Below, piece by piece: positions 42,376 through 55,762 of a DNA stretch of 64,000 nt. This stretch comes from Litoditis marina (taxonomy: Eukaryota > Nematoda > Chromadorea > Rhabditida > Rhabditidae): positions 9,764,147-9,828,146 of the forward strand of contig OZ038436.1 in NCBI GenBank assembly GCA_964036275.1, written 5' to 3'. Made by a program: the position numbers and the translations under genes. Numbering within the stretch: position 1 is the first letter of the stretch; each line of letters begins with the position of its first letter. A model generated the notes under the pieces. That model worked only from the letters and a program-made list of their open reading frames with translations, was not told where the DNA came from and did not search any database.

Positions 42376-44570
42376 AATTCGCTGCAAAACTACTCGTGAC
42401 CTTCTAATGTTGTAGCATGGAAATCAAAAGAATGGTAGTTAGGATAGAATAGAATAGAAAATGTTGTGGAGTCGTCCACATTAGCATACTTGCCTTGTTA
42501 ACATGTTGCTGACGTGTTTTGTTGTCTGCTGTCTAGACTAATTACCATAGTTACGTGAACGTGTCTGGCAGTAAATAAGTCGCTCAATCGCTCATTGTTG
42601 TACTCGATCGTATCGAACATTGTCTTATACCTGCGGCTCATAAAGTTATTCTTTCCTACCTCGTGTACCTTCTGTGGACTAGATCTGTACTAGTAACGCG
42701 AAACAACGTATCTACCCCGAAGTGGATACATAACAGAATAATTTATTGAAATCGTAAATGAGTTCAAAAGCGTGAGTACAAAATAGATGCGAAGTGATTA
42801 GAAAGTCCCGTGCGATATGGTTGTTGCGAAAGAATGCAAAACACATGAATCCCTCCCACATTGATACTGTAACGTTGGTATTGAGCACATTGCCGGCCAA
42901 AATAGCTGGAATACATATAAATACGCGAGTTACAACAGACCTGATATACTAATCAAAAGGTAAAAGGTAAAAGGTAGTTCATGAGATATTGCTCATGAGG
43001 TAGCTCAGGAGGTTATTGATGGTTTGTCACCGCGCCAGTTGTTTGATCTGCATTGCACACGAAGAACTTATGGAAAAATGATGGAAAGAGTCGGAATGAA
43101 AGTGCAAACCCAGCGAAGTATAAAATTAAAAAAAAAACCTGTTCCTATTATTTTCTGTTGAGAAAGTTTTCGAGTGCTATGCGGCTTTCGTTGAGAAGAG
43201 AAAAGGAAAGGAATTCTAACAATTTCTTTCAATGATCTGGCCTCATTTGCATAGTCACGTTAGCATTCTAACTAGGCATCTTCTACAGGTTTGGGAGAGA
43301 GCTATTGTCATAATAGAACAGAATGGAATATTTATTGAATCACTAGGGAGTTTTAACCTTGAATAGGAAAGGTACAAAACGCAGGAAAAAGATAAAATTG
43401 TGAAAGTCCCGAGCGAAATGTATTTCGAATGATGTTAGTCAATTGCATAATCACGTAAAGTTAGCATTGCAATTGGGCATCTGAGTTATGATGTGTTTAG
43501 CATGCTTCAAGAGACTATGCAAGTGCCTAACGGTATATATCGTTTGCTCCCAATGATGTACAGTTTTTCTACTGCTGAAATGGAAAGGATAACCAATAAG
43601 GCGAGCCCTCACCAGTATAGATAATGTGAGCGAAACAGTTGAGCGCGTCAGTATAATTTCGAAGCTTATGAATATTGAAAACATATTTTTGAAAGCATTT
43701 TCAGTAATAAAACTGATCCGAATCCAATATATTCGGTAATCAACTTTCTCAAATGATCATCAAATTTAGTTTTGATTTTCTTTCAGTACTATATGGCCAT
43801 GTGATGTGTACGAAAGTACGAAGAAATAGAATATGCTAATCTAAAATCACAAGTAAAAAGCTGATCAATCTGAAACTAACATCTAGCATTGGTATTTTTT
43901 CACCGTTTCCGTACATTCTACCTACTTGGTGTGTTTAATACAGAACATCGAACTATTTTGATCAAAGTACATACCACAAACTTCATTCGATGTAATTCAC
44001 GACCATTTTCTGTGTATCTGGATCATTGAAACCTTCCAAATATAGCATATCTTATCTCTTTTTGTTATCACTTTGCGAGCTATCATTTATACACTGTCGG
44101 AATGGAGCGCGACTCTTTCAATGAAGCGCAAAAAAACACAAAGAAGTTTATAATTTTCAAGAGTGGCTGTATTTTTATATATGTAAAACATGTACTTAAC
44201 ATGATAGCGAGCTAGGTAATTGACGATAATTTGACAAATATTTTGCTCTCCGAACATGTTTCGACGATCATGCACAGTTATTTTTTTCCGGAAGGCACCG
44301 CACCGACTTTGAACAACTAGGCAGAGATTTTCGAACCAAGTACATGGTCTTTACACAAAAAGGAAACATATATACAGTATACTACCGGTCTTATTCCGAA
44401 AAAGACCATTGCTCAGAATATGAACAAAACACTATGTGATTTGAACTGACCTGCTGTTGATGTGTACACACATCAAACTACAACACAGTCTCTCCGTTCA
44501 CCAGACATTTGAGCAGTTTTCCATCGAAAAGTGTGAGAGAAAGTTAGATACTCCGTCAATATATCACTAA
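42376..44570. other. Intergenic stretch without recognised gene
   Basis: It holds one CTGTTTCGC-class motif unit (43595-43740, minus) and short pieces of a repeat with TAACTTTACGTGACT / ACTTCTAGTATA words, also found at 15150-15210, 30245-30300, 40965-41000 and 56820-56890. Nothing coding is supported. Confidence 0.5.
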
Positions 44571-44577
44571 ATATTAG

Positions 44578-45200
44578 GGTGGTTAAGGAATTGAATTGAA
44601 TTGGAATTGTAATTGAAAAGAATTGAAAAGCAATTCCGAAGAATTGAATTGAATTGGTTTTTGGGTGAAACCAATTCCTAAGAATTGAATTGAATTGAAT
44701 TGGTTTGATTGAGAAAATCGGAATTGAATTGAATTGAATTGGTTTTTGACAGCCAGAAAAAATGGAATTAAATAGAATTGGTTTTTCTTGAGAATTGGTA
44801 AAAAGAATTGGAACTGGTCCGGAATTGATCCAGAATTGAAATTTCAAACGTGTGGAAAATGACAGTTTATTGTCTTGTTCTATCTTGTTCAAATGTAAGA
44901 ACTGTTTTACGAACTTTTTTGCATACCAAATGCTCTAAGAATTGAAATTGGAATTGATTTTTTGAGAATTGGTCAGAATTGGTCGGAATCGGAACTGAAT
45001 TGAATTGGTTTTTGGAAACATTGAAAGAATTGGAATTGAAATTTCCGCGATTTTGAAGAATTGATTGGAATTGGAATTGAATTGAAATGGTTTTTTTGAA
45101 ATGATGAAAGAATTGGAATTGAAATTCTGGAATTTTCCGAGAATTGGTTGGAATTGGAACTGAATTGAATTGATTTTCGGAATTGATTAATCACTCTACT
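44578..45200 (+). repeat. GAATT-based degenerate satellite
   Basis: About 600 bases of GAATT/GAATTG repeats with interspersed GGTTTTT, in two blocks (44578-44840, 44940-45190) around about 100 bases of other sequence. The long minus-strand ORFs (FNSI/IQFN runs) are its translation. Confidence 0.9.
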
Positions 45201-45299
45201 CAATATCCTTGCAAAAGCGACACAATGTGAATTGGACCACTATATACCTAACTTAGTGAACGTTGAGCAAAACAAACATATAGAAGCATAAAATAGTTC

Positions 45300-46535
45300 A
45301 AATGTTCCATGTGTGGTATTCCATTTTACCCGCCAAAAATGAAAATGTAAAACTGATCTTCGTTAGTCTAAATTTGATACTAAGCATCAATATGTGTTGG
45401 TTTTTCAGATTGCAACGATAACCATCGCTCAAATGTTTCGTGTGTGCTATAGATGGTTGAACTCGGTTACGCATTTAGTGCGGTCTTCTCCCTCGAACGA
45501 ATAAACTATTTCCCGGTAGAAACAACGAGAGAGTGTGTGGATCAAAGATACGCAGACAAGATACGGACTTTGAACTACGTAATAACACGGAAAACATCAA
45601 TATTTGGGCTGAAAATAGACTGAGATCAGAAGATTTTCCAGATTTCGAGACTTGTTCATTCACTCCATACTTTTCGATTACAGACGTTTGTCTATTTGTC
45701 ACTGTCTCTCAATCCTTTTTGTCACAGTGTTCGCTTTTCAGATTGCAACGATAACCATCGCTCAAATGTTTCGTGTGTGCTATATGGGGTTGAACTCGGT
45801 CAGGCTTTTAGTTCGCTGACTCCATTAAAAACGTATTAAACCATTTGCTCGAAATGTGAACAACGTGCTTCAACTAATACTTTGATTTCGATGAAAAGCA
45901 ATCTGAAGGTAGTCAAGTGTTCCGCAAACTCTATAGATACGGAACAACGGAGGTTCAGCAGTTAGTAGTTGCAGTGTCTTCATCTTCTCAATACATTTAG
46001 ACTGTGGTAAACTGTAATGGGATGGTATTTCTCGAAAGTATAATACCAGATCTCTCAACTACTAGAAACCAAGAAACCAGAAATATTCCTATTAACACCT
46101 CCAAAGTATCTTGATAAAAGATACAATTGCAACATTTTTCATTGTAATGTGTACAGGTAATTGAAGTTCAGAGCACAATCAGATATTACAGGTTTAGAAA
46201 CCAGAACATCTCTCAGTTGCTTTTATACCGTATTGTGTACGTTGTGTTTGCAATGGTTGGTTTAACGCAGCGTAGTGTTTAGTGTACTCTATATATGAAA
46301 AAACATTATAGGCAAATTGATAGATCCTTCCTTCATGCACATAGTACTCCAATGAAAAATGTTGCAATTGCATCCCTTTCATATATATTTCACAGGTGTT
46401 AACACGGATGTTTATTCAACTCGATATAAAACTTGACTTTTCCGCATAAGCATATAATGATTATGCGGGTGAAGTGAAAAACGTTCCAAAAAGTACTCAA
46501 GTTTTGTGAAGGTTGTTGTAACGCATTCAAGTGTT
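45300..46535 (+). promoter_or_regulatory. Cluster of six TGTTTC/TATA motif units
   Basis: Plus-strand units start near 45303, 45425, 45755, 45915, 46268 and 46512. The two at 45425 and 45755 share more than 60 bp (AGATTGCAACGATAACCATC before the motif). The others share little beyond the motif. Confidence 0.5.
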
Positions 46536-46601
46536 TCGTGTATTATCCAGACTACTCCTAGATCGTGTACATCCAAAACAACCATACAGAAGCTATAACG
46601 C

Positions 46602-46790
46602 AATAGTCGTCGCCAACGGAAAGGCGGGAGGGTACTGTATATCTCACTTTCCGCTGTGTAGGCAAACATGTCTTCGATTCCGAAATTTTACGGATAGGCA
46701 CTTTCACTCTAATAGCGCAGTGGTCAGCGCCCTACTACGAATATTTTGGTTCCGGTGAGAGACAGAAGTTTATGAATTTGACACTCACTA
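46602..46790 (+). mobile_element. tRNA-related SINE, copy 4
   Basis: 5' part intact; the tRNA-like part has an A box but has lost the B box by a deletion of about 15 bases. Confidence 0.7.
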
Positions 46791-47049
46791 AATTCATATT
46801 AATTCACTTGATACTTGTTTTATTTCATCTCATTACTAGTAAGGGGCAATGCGAAGAAAAATGAAGTTGTATGAGGAAAATGGAAATGTTCCGGTCATTT
46901 CCACTGAGACTTGGCACCGCGCCAATGAATACTCCAGGCTGTTTTTCAACACTTGGTCCTTTGGAGTTTCTCAAATAAACTGCAAAGTTATGTTAGCGGT
47001 TGTTCAGTCTCATGAGAACATTTAAATAAAAAAAGGCCTTAAGACCACT

Positions 47050-47420
47050 TATGTCTGCTCTAGGAAATAGAAATCCGAAAAACTTGGCACCGGTCTCAGT
47101 AGGAATGAAATGAGAGACGAACGAAGTTTAAAAACACTTGATGAATCTAGGTTCTAGTGTAAATTTCGATTGTCTGACAAACGAGTCAATCGTTATGCAA
47201 TCTCATCATGAGCTGCAAATTATGTTTCTGTCCACATGTTCTGAAAGGGAACCTGGAATAACTCGTCCCTTCTCTTCAGTATTTATATAATTTGTGAAAC
47301 GCTGGACTGCATAACGATGGTTCCTGATAAAACCTGTATTCTATCAATTCCTCTCGTTGAATTTCCATGAATGGAAGAGGTTATATAGGAACAACCGAAA
47401 GTGTAGGACATACAAATAGA
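47050..47420 (+). repeat. Segmental duplication block, copy 2
   Basis: Partner of 33140-33520, with motif unit at 47290-47320 (minus). Confidence 0.85.
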
Positions 47421-48779
47421 GAATATAGAGAAATCTTGGAGATGACCGGAAGGAAGAGAGAAGGGGTTGTAGCTCACTTCTATGTTTCAAGGGGATTATA
47501 TGTTGTATAATCCGCTGTACTGAGCTTTCATTGTTGTACGTAGTGAAATAGTAAAGTTATGAAAAACTTCTTTAGGAAACTTTAAAAAACTTTCAAAAAG
47601 AGAAAAAGAAAACAGGTTTCAGGTATGTTTGTAGTGGTTATGAGTTGTATATCACCCTCAACTGTAAGTAAAATAGGTCATAATTATTCAAGTTAAATTT
47701 GGTTAAATAGACCGGAAGATGTTGAAATCTGGTGTACAGGGTATGTTTACATTTGATCTGTTATTTGATCTGTATGCACATTAACAATTTCTACAAAAGC
47801 GACTAGAACTAACCGGGATATAGTTCGTTTCATTCCCACTGAGACCTATTGGCATCGTGCCTAGATTCGCAGATGCCTATTTCTTTGCACAAACGTGAGA
47901 CTGGACCACCTCTAACAGAGATCTTCAGTTTTTTTAAAAACTCCAAAGTGGTGAAAAATAGCCTGGAATATTCATTGGCACGCTGCCGAGTCTCAGTGGG
48001 AATCACCGGAACTATAGAACTGCAAACCCGGCGGGGTAGAACAAGTAAACATAGTACGCAGACTTTCTTGAAACTACATTTGTAGTCCTGTTTTGGAATT
48101 CAGTTGAAAAGTATGAGGTCAAAAACCATCTTAGTATTTGCTGGCGCAATGTCAGATTTATAGCTGGGACTGTGTATGAGATTTCAGTAAACCTGCAGAT
48201 AACTTTTTACTGCAAAGTGTCAATCTCCAGTATTGAAAAGTTGTGTTATCAGAGCCGCTTTCTTCGAGAACAGAAACAAAATATAACATTCTACACGTTT
48301 CTAATTCAATTTGTAAATCATTTTTCTAATTCGTTCCATAATTTGTTTCAAAAACCTCCATGCTTACTCTAATCTACACGGTTGGGACTACTTTTTGTAG
48401 AAATACCTAGACCAAATACTGGGAAACCAAACTCGCACCAGCATATATAATGCGAGAGAAACAGTTGAGCGCTGCAGTATCACTTCGATGTTTTCGAGAA
48501 CGGTAGTATGGGTGTTAGCGATATAATCCTGTGATACATTTTTGCGTAATTTTAATAGCAAATAACCTGGATTTATATATTGACTTATGTTCATCAAATA
48601 CATCCTTGATGGAATCATTTCTTGGTTATTAGTTAACGATCCTGTTTGTGCGATAGAAATGGACAAAACACAGAAGGAAAACATCTATACAGTATACTAC
48701 ATCCTTTATTTTGACAATGACTGTTGTGTGGATAGTTTCGGATAATACAGGTCAGATCTTCCAGGTTTGTGGTTGGTCT

Positions 48780-49580
48780 TTGAGTATTTTTGACCAAACT
48801 ACAACCCAAATATAAACGCGGAAAGATTTTCCATTTACATATTGATCTTATCGGCCATTTTTGTAGTTTGATCTACCTCCTGCTGTGTACGGAGATCGAA
48901 CTAGAAAGCGGTCTGAAGTTCTTTGTTCTACAGACATTTGTGCAGTTTTCAATCAAAAAAAGTTTGAGAGAAAAACGAGTGAACCGTCATTTTATCACCC
49001 AATATCATTGCGAAAGCGACACATCATGTGACTGTTCAAATGACCGCAACTGATATAAATTGAGATTAAACGAAACAAACATATACAAACATGAAACAGT
49101 AAAATGTGTTTTGTTTTCTGAAACGGTACGATAGGATAGTGTTATTGAAATGAACGTTTAACAAAATAAACATACATTGGTATAAACAGGTAATGTGGTC
49201 GTATTAACTTTTTTAAATGTTTCAGGTATGTTTAACGCTTCTTACCGGCGAAAAAACAAGAAACGGAAAACTTAAGCATCAAGTTAGTTAACGACAAAAA
49301 ACATTAACAAGCATAAAACAGAACAGGTGTTGTTTTAAACTATTTATTTGTTCAAATGTTTCACGTGTGGTATGCGTTTTTACCCGCCAAAAAAGAAAAA
49401 TGTAAAACTCATCTAAGTTTGTCTACATTTGATACTAAACATGAATATGTGTTCGTTTTTCAGATTGAAACTATTACCATCGTTCACATGTTTCGTTTTT
49501 GCTATAAAGGGTTGAGCCGTCCATTATGCTCATTCAACTCGTTGTTCTTTTGTTCCGAGAAATTGTTCTGTTCAAAATGA
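48780..49580 (+). repeat. Repeat D fragment and three motif units
   Basis: 48788-49053 is a repeat D unit. Motif units follow at about 49205, 49345 and 49485 (spacing about 140 bp). Confidence 0.6.
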
Positions 49581-49599
49581 AACGAGATATTCTAACATA

Positions 49600-50850
49600 C
49601 GTACTCGATTTATGTATATTTCGTATTGCTGTTTTAAGAACATATAGAAGAACCTATAAGCACTACATTATGATACATTAGGAGAAAGTAGTATATATGG
49701 TCAAATACCTCGTTGAGGAAAGAATACAAGAAATGCAAATGGGAATGAATTGAAAAGTGTTAAGCAATTTAAGACTAATTTGTATGTTATTGACACGGCC
49801 GTCCTATTTCATTTTCACTTCAATAGTTTAGTCACAATCGTAATAGTGAGTAGCTTAAGATGGAATAGTTATAGTCTTTTCCATTACTACTGAGACTCGT
49901 ACAGTAGGATTTCGAAACTTCCGAGCCGTTTTTCTCTTTTACTTTGGTTCGGAGAAGTTGAGAATTTTCGTACCTCATTCTCCTCCTCAGGTAGAGTAGA
50001 TATGCGAAAGGTTTGTAAGGTTACTGTAGGAGTCTCAGTAGGAATGGTGTGAACTATACAACCGCTTACATTTTTTTATGTCTACTATCGACAAACTGAA
50101 ACTTACGCATTGATGTCAACAGCTTTACGCGTCCTGTACAGAAAGGGTGCAACATTTGACCGCGCTCGTTGATTGCGCCTAACAGAAAAAGAACAGTTCT
50201 CAACCGAAACCTGTTTTTAGCACCACAATAGTCGTTTCACGAATAAATTAAGTATGGTAGAACTCCCTCTGTGAAAGAAACATACGGTTGTATGCTAGAA
50301 TAACCCCGGCACCTTCATTCCATCCTGCGTCTCTTCACTATGTACACTATTTCGCGACACTCGTACTCCGGCGTGGTGTGAGAGCAGAGAAACAGCATGT
50401 GTTTGAGGAGATGCAGGATTGGATTGAAATATCAGAATACTAATGATACGGCCTCAGGAGTAGTCTCGGCCCTCTGTTTTCCCCTCATCATGCTGCTTCT
50501 CGGTTGCGAAACTTTCCCAAAAATGGAAGTTTCCGCCATTTTTTTATTTATTATAATTATTTTCTTATCAAACCTAACCAAATTGTTGATTATCGATCGA
50601 TTCCAATCTCACAAGGTTGATTGATTTTACAATCGATCGGATTGTCGCATTATCCATCATTAAAAGCAACAATTGATCGAACAAACTACCATTTTTAAGG
50701 TATGAAGTGAATGTTTCGGTGTATGCAAATAATATGAATATTATTGTGCATAGAGTACATAACAAATAGTAGTGAGAGCTAACAGAAATATCTCTGTTAT
50801 ATTTCGAGAAGATTGTTCATTCACCATTAAAATTGCAAACATTATCCCCA
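49600..50850. other. Intergenic stretch without recognised gene
   Basis: One minus-strand motif unit at about 50140-50170. Nothing coding is supported. Confidence 0.5.
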
Positions 50851-51720
50851 GTTGAAATCTAAAAATAACGTTTGCGAGTCAGAACTGTTTCATTATCCAC
50901 ATGTGATAGTGTGTTATCTAACTTTCGGTACGGCCGTGGAATTTACTACGTAATATAAGCAGCTGAACGTAGTGGTAGAGTAGAGTATAGTTAATAACAG
51001 AAAGAGAGAGAGGGAGGGAAAGAGAGAGAAGAAAGAGAGAGCGAGAGAGAAGAGAGTGAGAACAGAGAGGGACAGAGAGAAAAGGCGTTCTAAGGGGGCG
51101 CCCTACTGTCGAACGTTGAACAATATAACTACTCATAGATACCATATAATTCCTGATGGTGACTACATAACATAATACATAATTCTTATTGTAATGTTCT
51201 TTCACTTTTGGTATTTAACTCATATTATTCAATCATATCATAAGTATTTGTTTCACAGAAACAGCATTTAATCATGAACCACTCAAATATGAATGGTCAG
51301 TGAAACACACCAGCAAACTAAAACGTGCGTCAAGTAAATCGAATCGTTCTGTTCTATCTCGTCACGTTTTGTACTGAAAGTGAGTGAGAAAATCGTGTAA
51401 CGTGAAGAACCAAAAGCGGTTTTCACAAAAAAATAAAAATGTAATATTTATTCGAATTACTGCACTACCTATTCTTATTCTTATCCCTATTCTTACATAC
51501 TTTCTGTTAATTTACTTTCGATCGTTTTTCGTGGAACATTGTTTTTTAACCCCAGTTTTACGGGGTTTTTTCCAGTTTCAGTTCAACAATTCAGTTTTAT
51601 TGTACAGTTTGATAACTAGATAACCTGATTTTCGTGCTTTCACACTGCAGGGACAAGGTCGTGGGGCTTGCAAACGGTAACTCTGCTCATCATTCAAAAA
51701 AACTTGAAAACTATATTCCA
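50850..51720 (+). repeat. Repeat A 3' half, third rearranged copy
   Basis: It matches 37080-37850 and 25840-26340, with a GA-rich tract at 50998-51082. Confidence 0.8.
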
Positions 51721-51914
51721 AGGTTTTCTTATGAGTTTTGTTGTTCTACCTCGAAATGTTCACACATTTCAATAACAACTGTATTCATAGATACCATCAC
51801 TAAATCTTTTGATTTTCGGGAATTGTTATCGACCACACTCTTTTTTTCCTGTTACAGTACTAATAGTAATATAAATGTTTACTCAAAAATACAATTATAA
51901 AAAATAAAAAAAAC

Positions 51915-53530
51915 ATATATACATTTTGTACACGTTAATTATTGCATAAAAGGTAGATAACATGAAAAGATAATCGATAAAGTGAAGAAATAGAAAAATA
52001 GATCACAATAATGAGAAAAATTATATAAATAATGAAATAATAACTCATCTGCTGGTGAAAAAATGTACAGCGGAGGCAGAGAACGGCTAGAGAGCACGAA
52101 TAAGGAGAGACGCAGACATCACGTGAAGACGTGTGACGTCAAGTCAGAGAACGGCTAGAGAGCACGAATACAGAGAGAGACGCAGACATCACGTGAAACA
52201 CGTGAAATGCACGTGATTCAACCGGTGGTTCGGCGGCTGCGGACAGCCTTCCTTAACTGATCTAGACGCGTTTCACGGCGAATGTCGATGCTATTGTCGT
52301 CCACATAGTTAGGCAGATGAATATGGATCATGGTAGATCACGGAAGATAACGGTAGATTACAGTAGATCACGATGGGTTACGGTAGAATATGGTAGATCA
52401 CGGAAAAGTGCGGCAAAATGTGAACCGCGGCAGAGACAGATATTTATTTGTCGTGGAAGTATGGTGGAATAGTGGCTATTCAGTGATAAAGAAGGGTGAT
52501 ACGAGGCCCCTTTTTTGGTCGAGAACATCAGTGATCTTGGACATGGCCGGAAGGGAGAGAAAAGAGGTTGGAGCTCCCTCTTATGTTTCAAGGGGATTAT
52601 AAATTGTATAATCCGCTGTACCCCGCATTCATTTACTTATTTTTTAAGGTCCCATGTACTTTTTTGTAGCCGACCTATGAACATGTTCTGATTCGTATTA
52701 ATTTTATGTTCCCCTTGTTTGTAGGTAAAGTATTGCCGCTCTACCCCTCAGGGGTCCTAGTTTTTCGTGATTTGTGTTGTTTTTTCGAAACCTTATGAAA
52801 TATTCGATAGACGCTGGTAATGTTAATGCTCTGCTCAGTGCTGCTCGTACGATCGGAATGGTCCGTCAAACGGCAAAAACTGGTATGATCTGTTTGTATC
52901 TTGATCACTCTGCGTCTCTGATGTGTCTAGATCAAACTATATCTCAGTTCCTTATTAGCAGACATTTGGGCAGTTTCCAATCAAAAAAGGTGCGAGAGAA
53001 AGACAGGTAATTTGTCAATTTATCACCCAAAATCATTGCAAAAGCGACACATCATATGACTGTTTCACTGACCGCAACTGATATGAAAAATGTCAAATGG
53101 ACCACTTTATACCTAACTTAGTGAACATTGAACAAAACAAACATATACAAACGTAAATGAAATAGGTCTTAGTTTTTCAGATTGAAAGGATTAACTTTGC
53201 TCGAATGTTTCGTGTGTACGTTGAACTGGGGTTAATATTAGTGAACGTTCTTCATTTGACATCATGAATAATATATTGCTTGAAAAATGTCTTGCTTTAT
53301 CGTTAGTTGTTAGTGTTCATTTTCACAACAAGGACACTAGACGATCGAATCGATTGAGCATTGCGGAATGAGCGATCGTTGATTATTTGTCATCAGATGA
53401 GAGAGTGTGCAGATCAGAGATACGCAGACCAGCTCTTCACTAGTCTGGTTGAACTGTTCCGGGGTACTTATTCTGAACTAAACAAATATATTGTGTCACT
53501 AGGACGTTTTAGATGTTATGGTTAAAAACA
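51915..53530 (+). repeat. Repeat B-C composite, copy 3
   Basis: Partner of 38090-39690. The 10-bp array is at 52327-52402. The hairpin arms are partly deleted here. Confidence 0.85.
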
Positions 53531-53539
53531 AATATTTTT

Positions 53540-54710
53540 GCTTAAATGTTTCATGTCTGCTATACAATATTTCACTCGGTCGCATTTTTGGTTCTCACTG
53601 CGCCATCGATGTGAATTAAAAATGAGCTGAATTGAATTTGCTGATGAAAAAAAGACCTAGTAAGAAATTTTGAAAGTGTGATTATTCATTTTTTGAAGAA
53701 ACTGTCATTTTTTTGGTGAAAGAAATGAAAATCTTTTTTGTTTTGTGTTTCAGATGATTTTTTTCTGGGACCGAAAGTTAATGAAACTACTACTACTTTG
53801 TTTCAATCACCACACAAAGTAGGGGCGAATTCTTCATTTAACCCAGTATTTAGTTAACCCTATCAGTCAACCAGTGCAATTGTGTAGTAGTAGTGGCAGA
53901 TTTAAATGAAGCGCAGAAAAGTACAAACAGGGACTTCCCCCTTTTTTAATTTGAAAAGTGGTTCGAAATGGTATAATAAAAGTGCTATGTAAAATACACA
54001 CTCTGCATGAACCACTAGTAGTGTGTGAACTTATGACTCTTTATAGCATGTTCCCTAATTCGGTAATATATTTTAGAGCTTTTAGGATACTCGAAAAGTG
54101 CTGCATGTCGAACTTTCTAAAATTGTCAACTTTATATTCGTTTCAATTTACTTCGATTCAGTATTTGCACGCACAATCGAAACTGTTTTAGAAGCAAGTT
54201 CACTGCGTTCAACGATTAACCTCGTTCAAATGTTTTATGTGGGTTATAACTCGTTTCACTCGGCGGAACTTGTAATTTCCTTCCAGTTTTCGAAAAATAA
54301 TTGTGTTACTGATAGAAAACTGTAATACTTTCTGGTATATTCTCAATTCATCATAATTTTACGGGATTTTCGGTATCTATTTTCAGAATATTTGAGCAGA
54401 TAAACTCTATTTGAGCAGATGAAAAATTTCGATGTTATCGAAATTTCAGGTTTTTTCCAGTTCGAGTTGCATGTGTTTCAAAGGGTAAAAGGGTTTTCCA
54501 GCTGCGAGTGATTTGGAAGTCTGAGTTTGGCTTCAACAATTCCAGTTATGTTGTGGAACACGCACTGAATTCAACATCACACTTAAACACTGATCATAAT
54601 TCTACCCACAAGCCGTGAATTTCGAAGAGAACATCTACTCGAACGATATAAATAGAACTACAATCAAATTTAGTTCTCAATGAGAGTTTCTTATTAAGTT
54701 TTAGCGGTCA
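53540..54710. other. Intergenic stretch with two motif units
   Basis: Units at about 53545 and 54228 (plus). Otherwise AT-rich and non-coding. Confidence 0.5.
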
Positions 54711-54713
54711 ATT

Positions 54714-55440
54714 GTATATGTAACCGGTTTTCGGTAACCCTTTTTTCGGGTTACCTCACATGTAACCGGTGAATAACTTGGAACTAAATAGTCCAAGATG
54801 AGCCATTTTCTGTACCTAACCGAGCTTTTAGAGCCGTGTTGTTCACCCAATAAAAATTCAGCAAACACTGGTTGGATAGGTTTAGTTTTTTGTGGGTTTC
54901 ACTTACTTATGATTCTGAGAAATCACCTAAATACCTTTGTTTCAGAGGTTACTTTTCCAGAACGAAAAAGACATTCAAATGTTCCATGTTTAGTATATAA
55001 CTTCTGGCGTCTTAAACATCTCAATTTATCTGATGAACATTGAACTGGTTCGAGAACAAACCAATTAAGACCATAGTAATTGGGTTTTTCTTCCATATCC
55101 AATTTTTACTCTTCGTACACACAAAAATATGAGACACAGTAAGCTAGAGGCCAAATGTTGCCCGAGCTCAAGAAGTTTTTGATGATCAAATAGTCCGAAA
55201 TGGACCAATTATATACCTTACCGGGCTTTTCGAAAAAATAATCGGGTTTATTGATGACCCTTTTTCAGGTTACCCAAGTGAGTAACCTGACAGAAACCTG
55301 AAGTCAAAATTCGGTTACCACAAAATCTGACGGTAGAAATAAGATGTTTGGGTTAGATTGAAGGAAAACCGGTTTTCGTTTCAGGTTACCAAGCGATAAC
55401 ACACCGAATTAAACCGTCTAGGTTACTCAAAACATTCAGT
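54714..55440. repeat. GGTTACC family fragments
   Basis: 54714-54780 has the terminal sequence ATGTAACCGGTTTTCGGTAACC. 55225-55440 has several GGTTACC words and CCCTTTTTCAGGTTACC. A motif unit is at 54970. Confidence 0.6.
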
Positions 55441-55762
55441 TGTTTATAGAAGAGATCTCCAAAATGCAGTAGAATACCAATGGAGATAGATGTAGGGGTT
55501 GGACCTCACACTTGAACTTGAATCCCCTCTTGGAGAATGCCGTCGAATATTCAATTTACAGGTTTCTAACCAAAGTATAACTCTTTCGGAAACTTTTCTC
55601 AATATAATAAAAGAAGAATCCAAGCTTCGAGAATACTCGAGAACCACTGCGTGTCAACAAACTTTCTAGAATTTTTCGCACTATATAATACACATAATCC
55701 AAAACACCTTCCAAATAATGTTTTCTTTTGAAGAAAATGTTTTCGAACTGAAACTTTATACG

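Noticed and set aside
44473..45203. Two long minus-strand ORFs (139 and 76 codons) rich in FNSI/IQFN
   Set aside because: They are translations of the GAATT satellite; the reading frame stays open because the repeat lacks stops.
38897..53010. 78-codon ORF conserved in two places (38897-39133, 52774-53010)
   Set aside because: It lies inside a recent segmental duplication; changes are three amino-acid-altering to one silent, there is no ATG at the proposed start, and no family is recognised.
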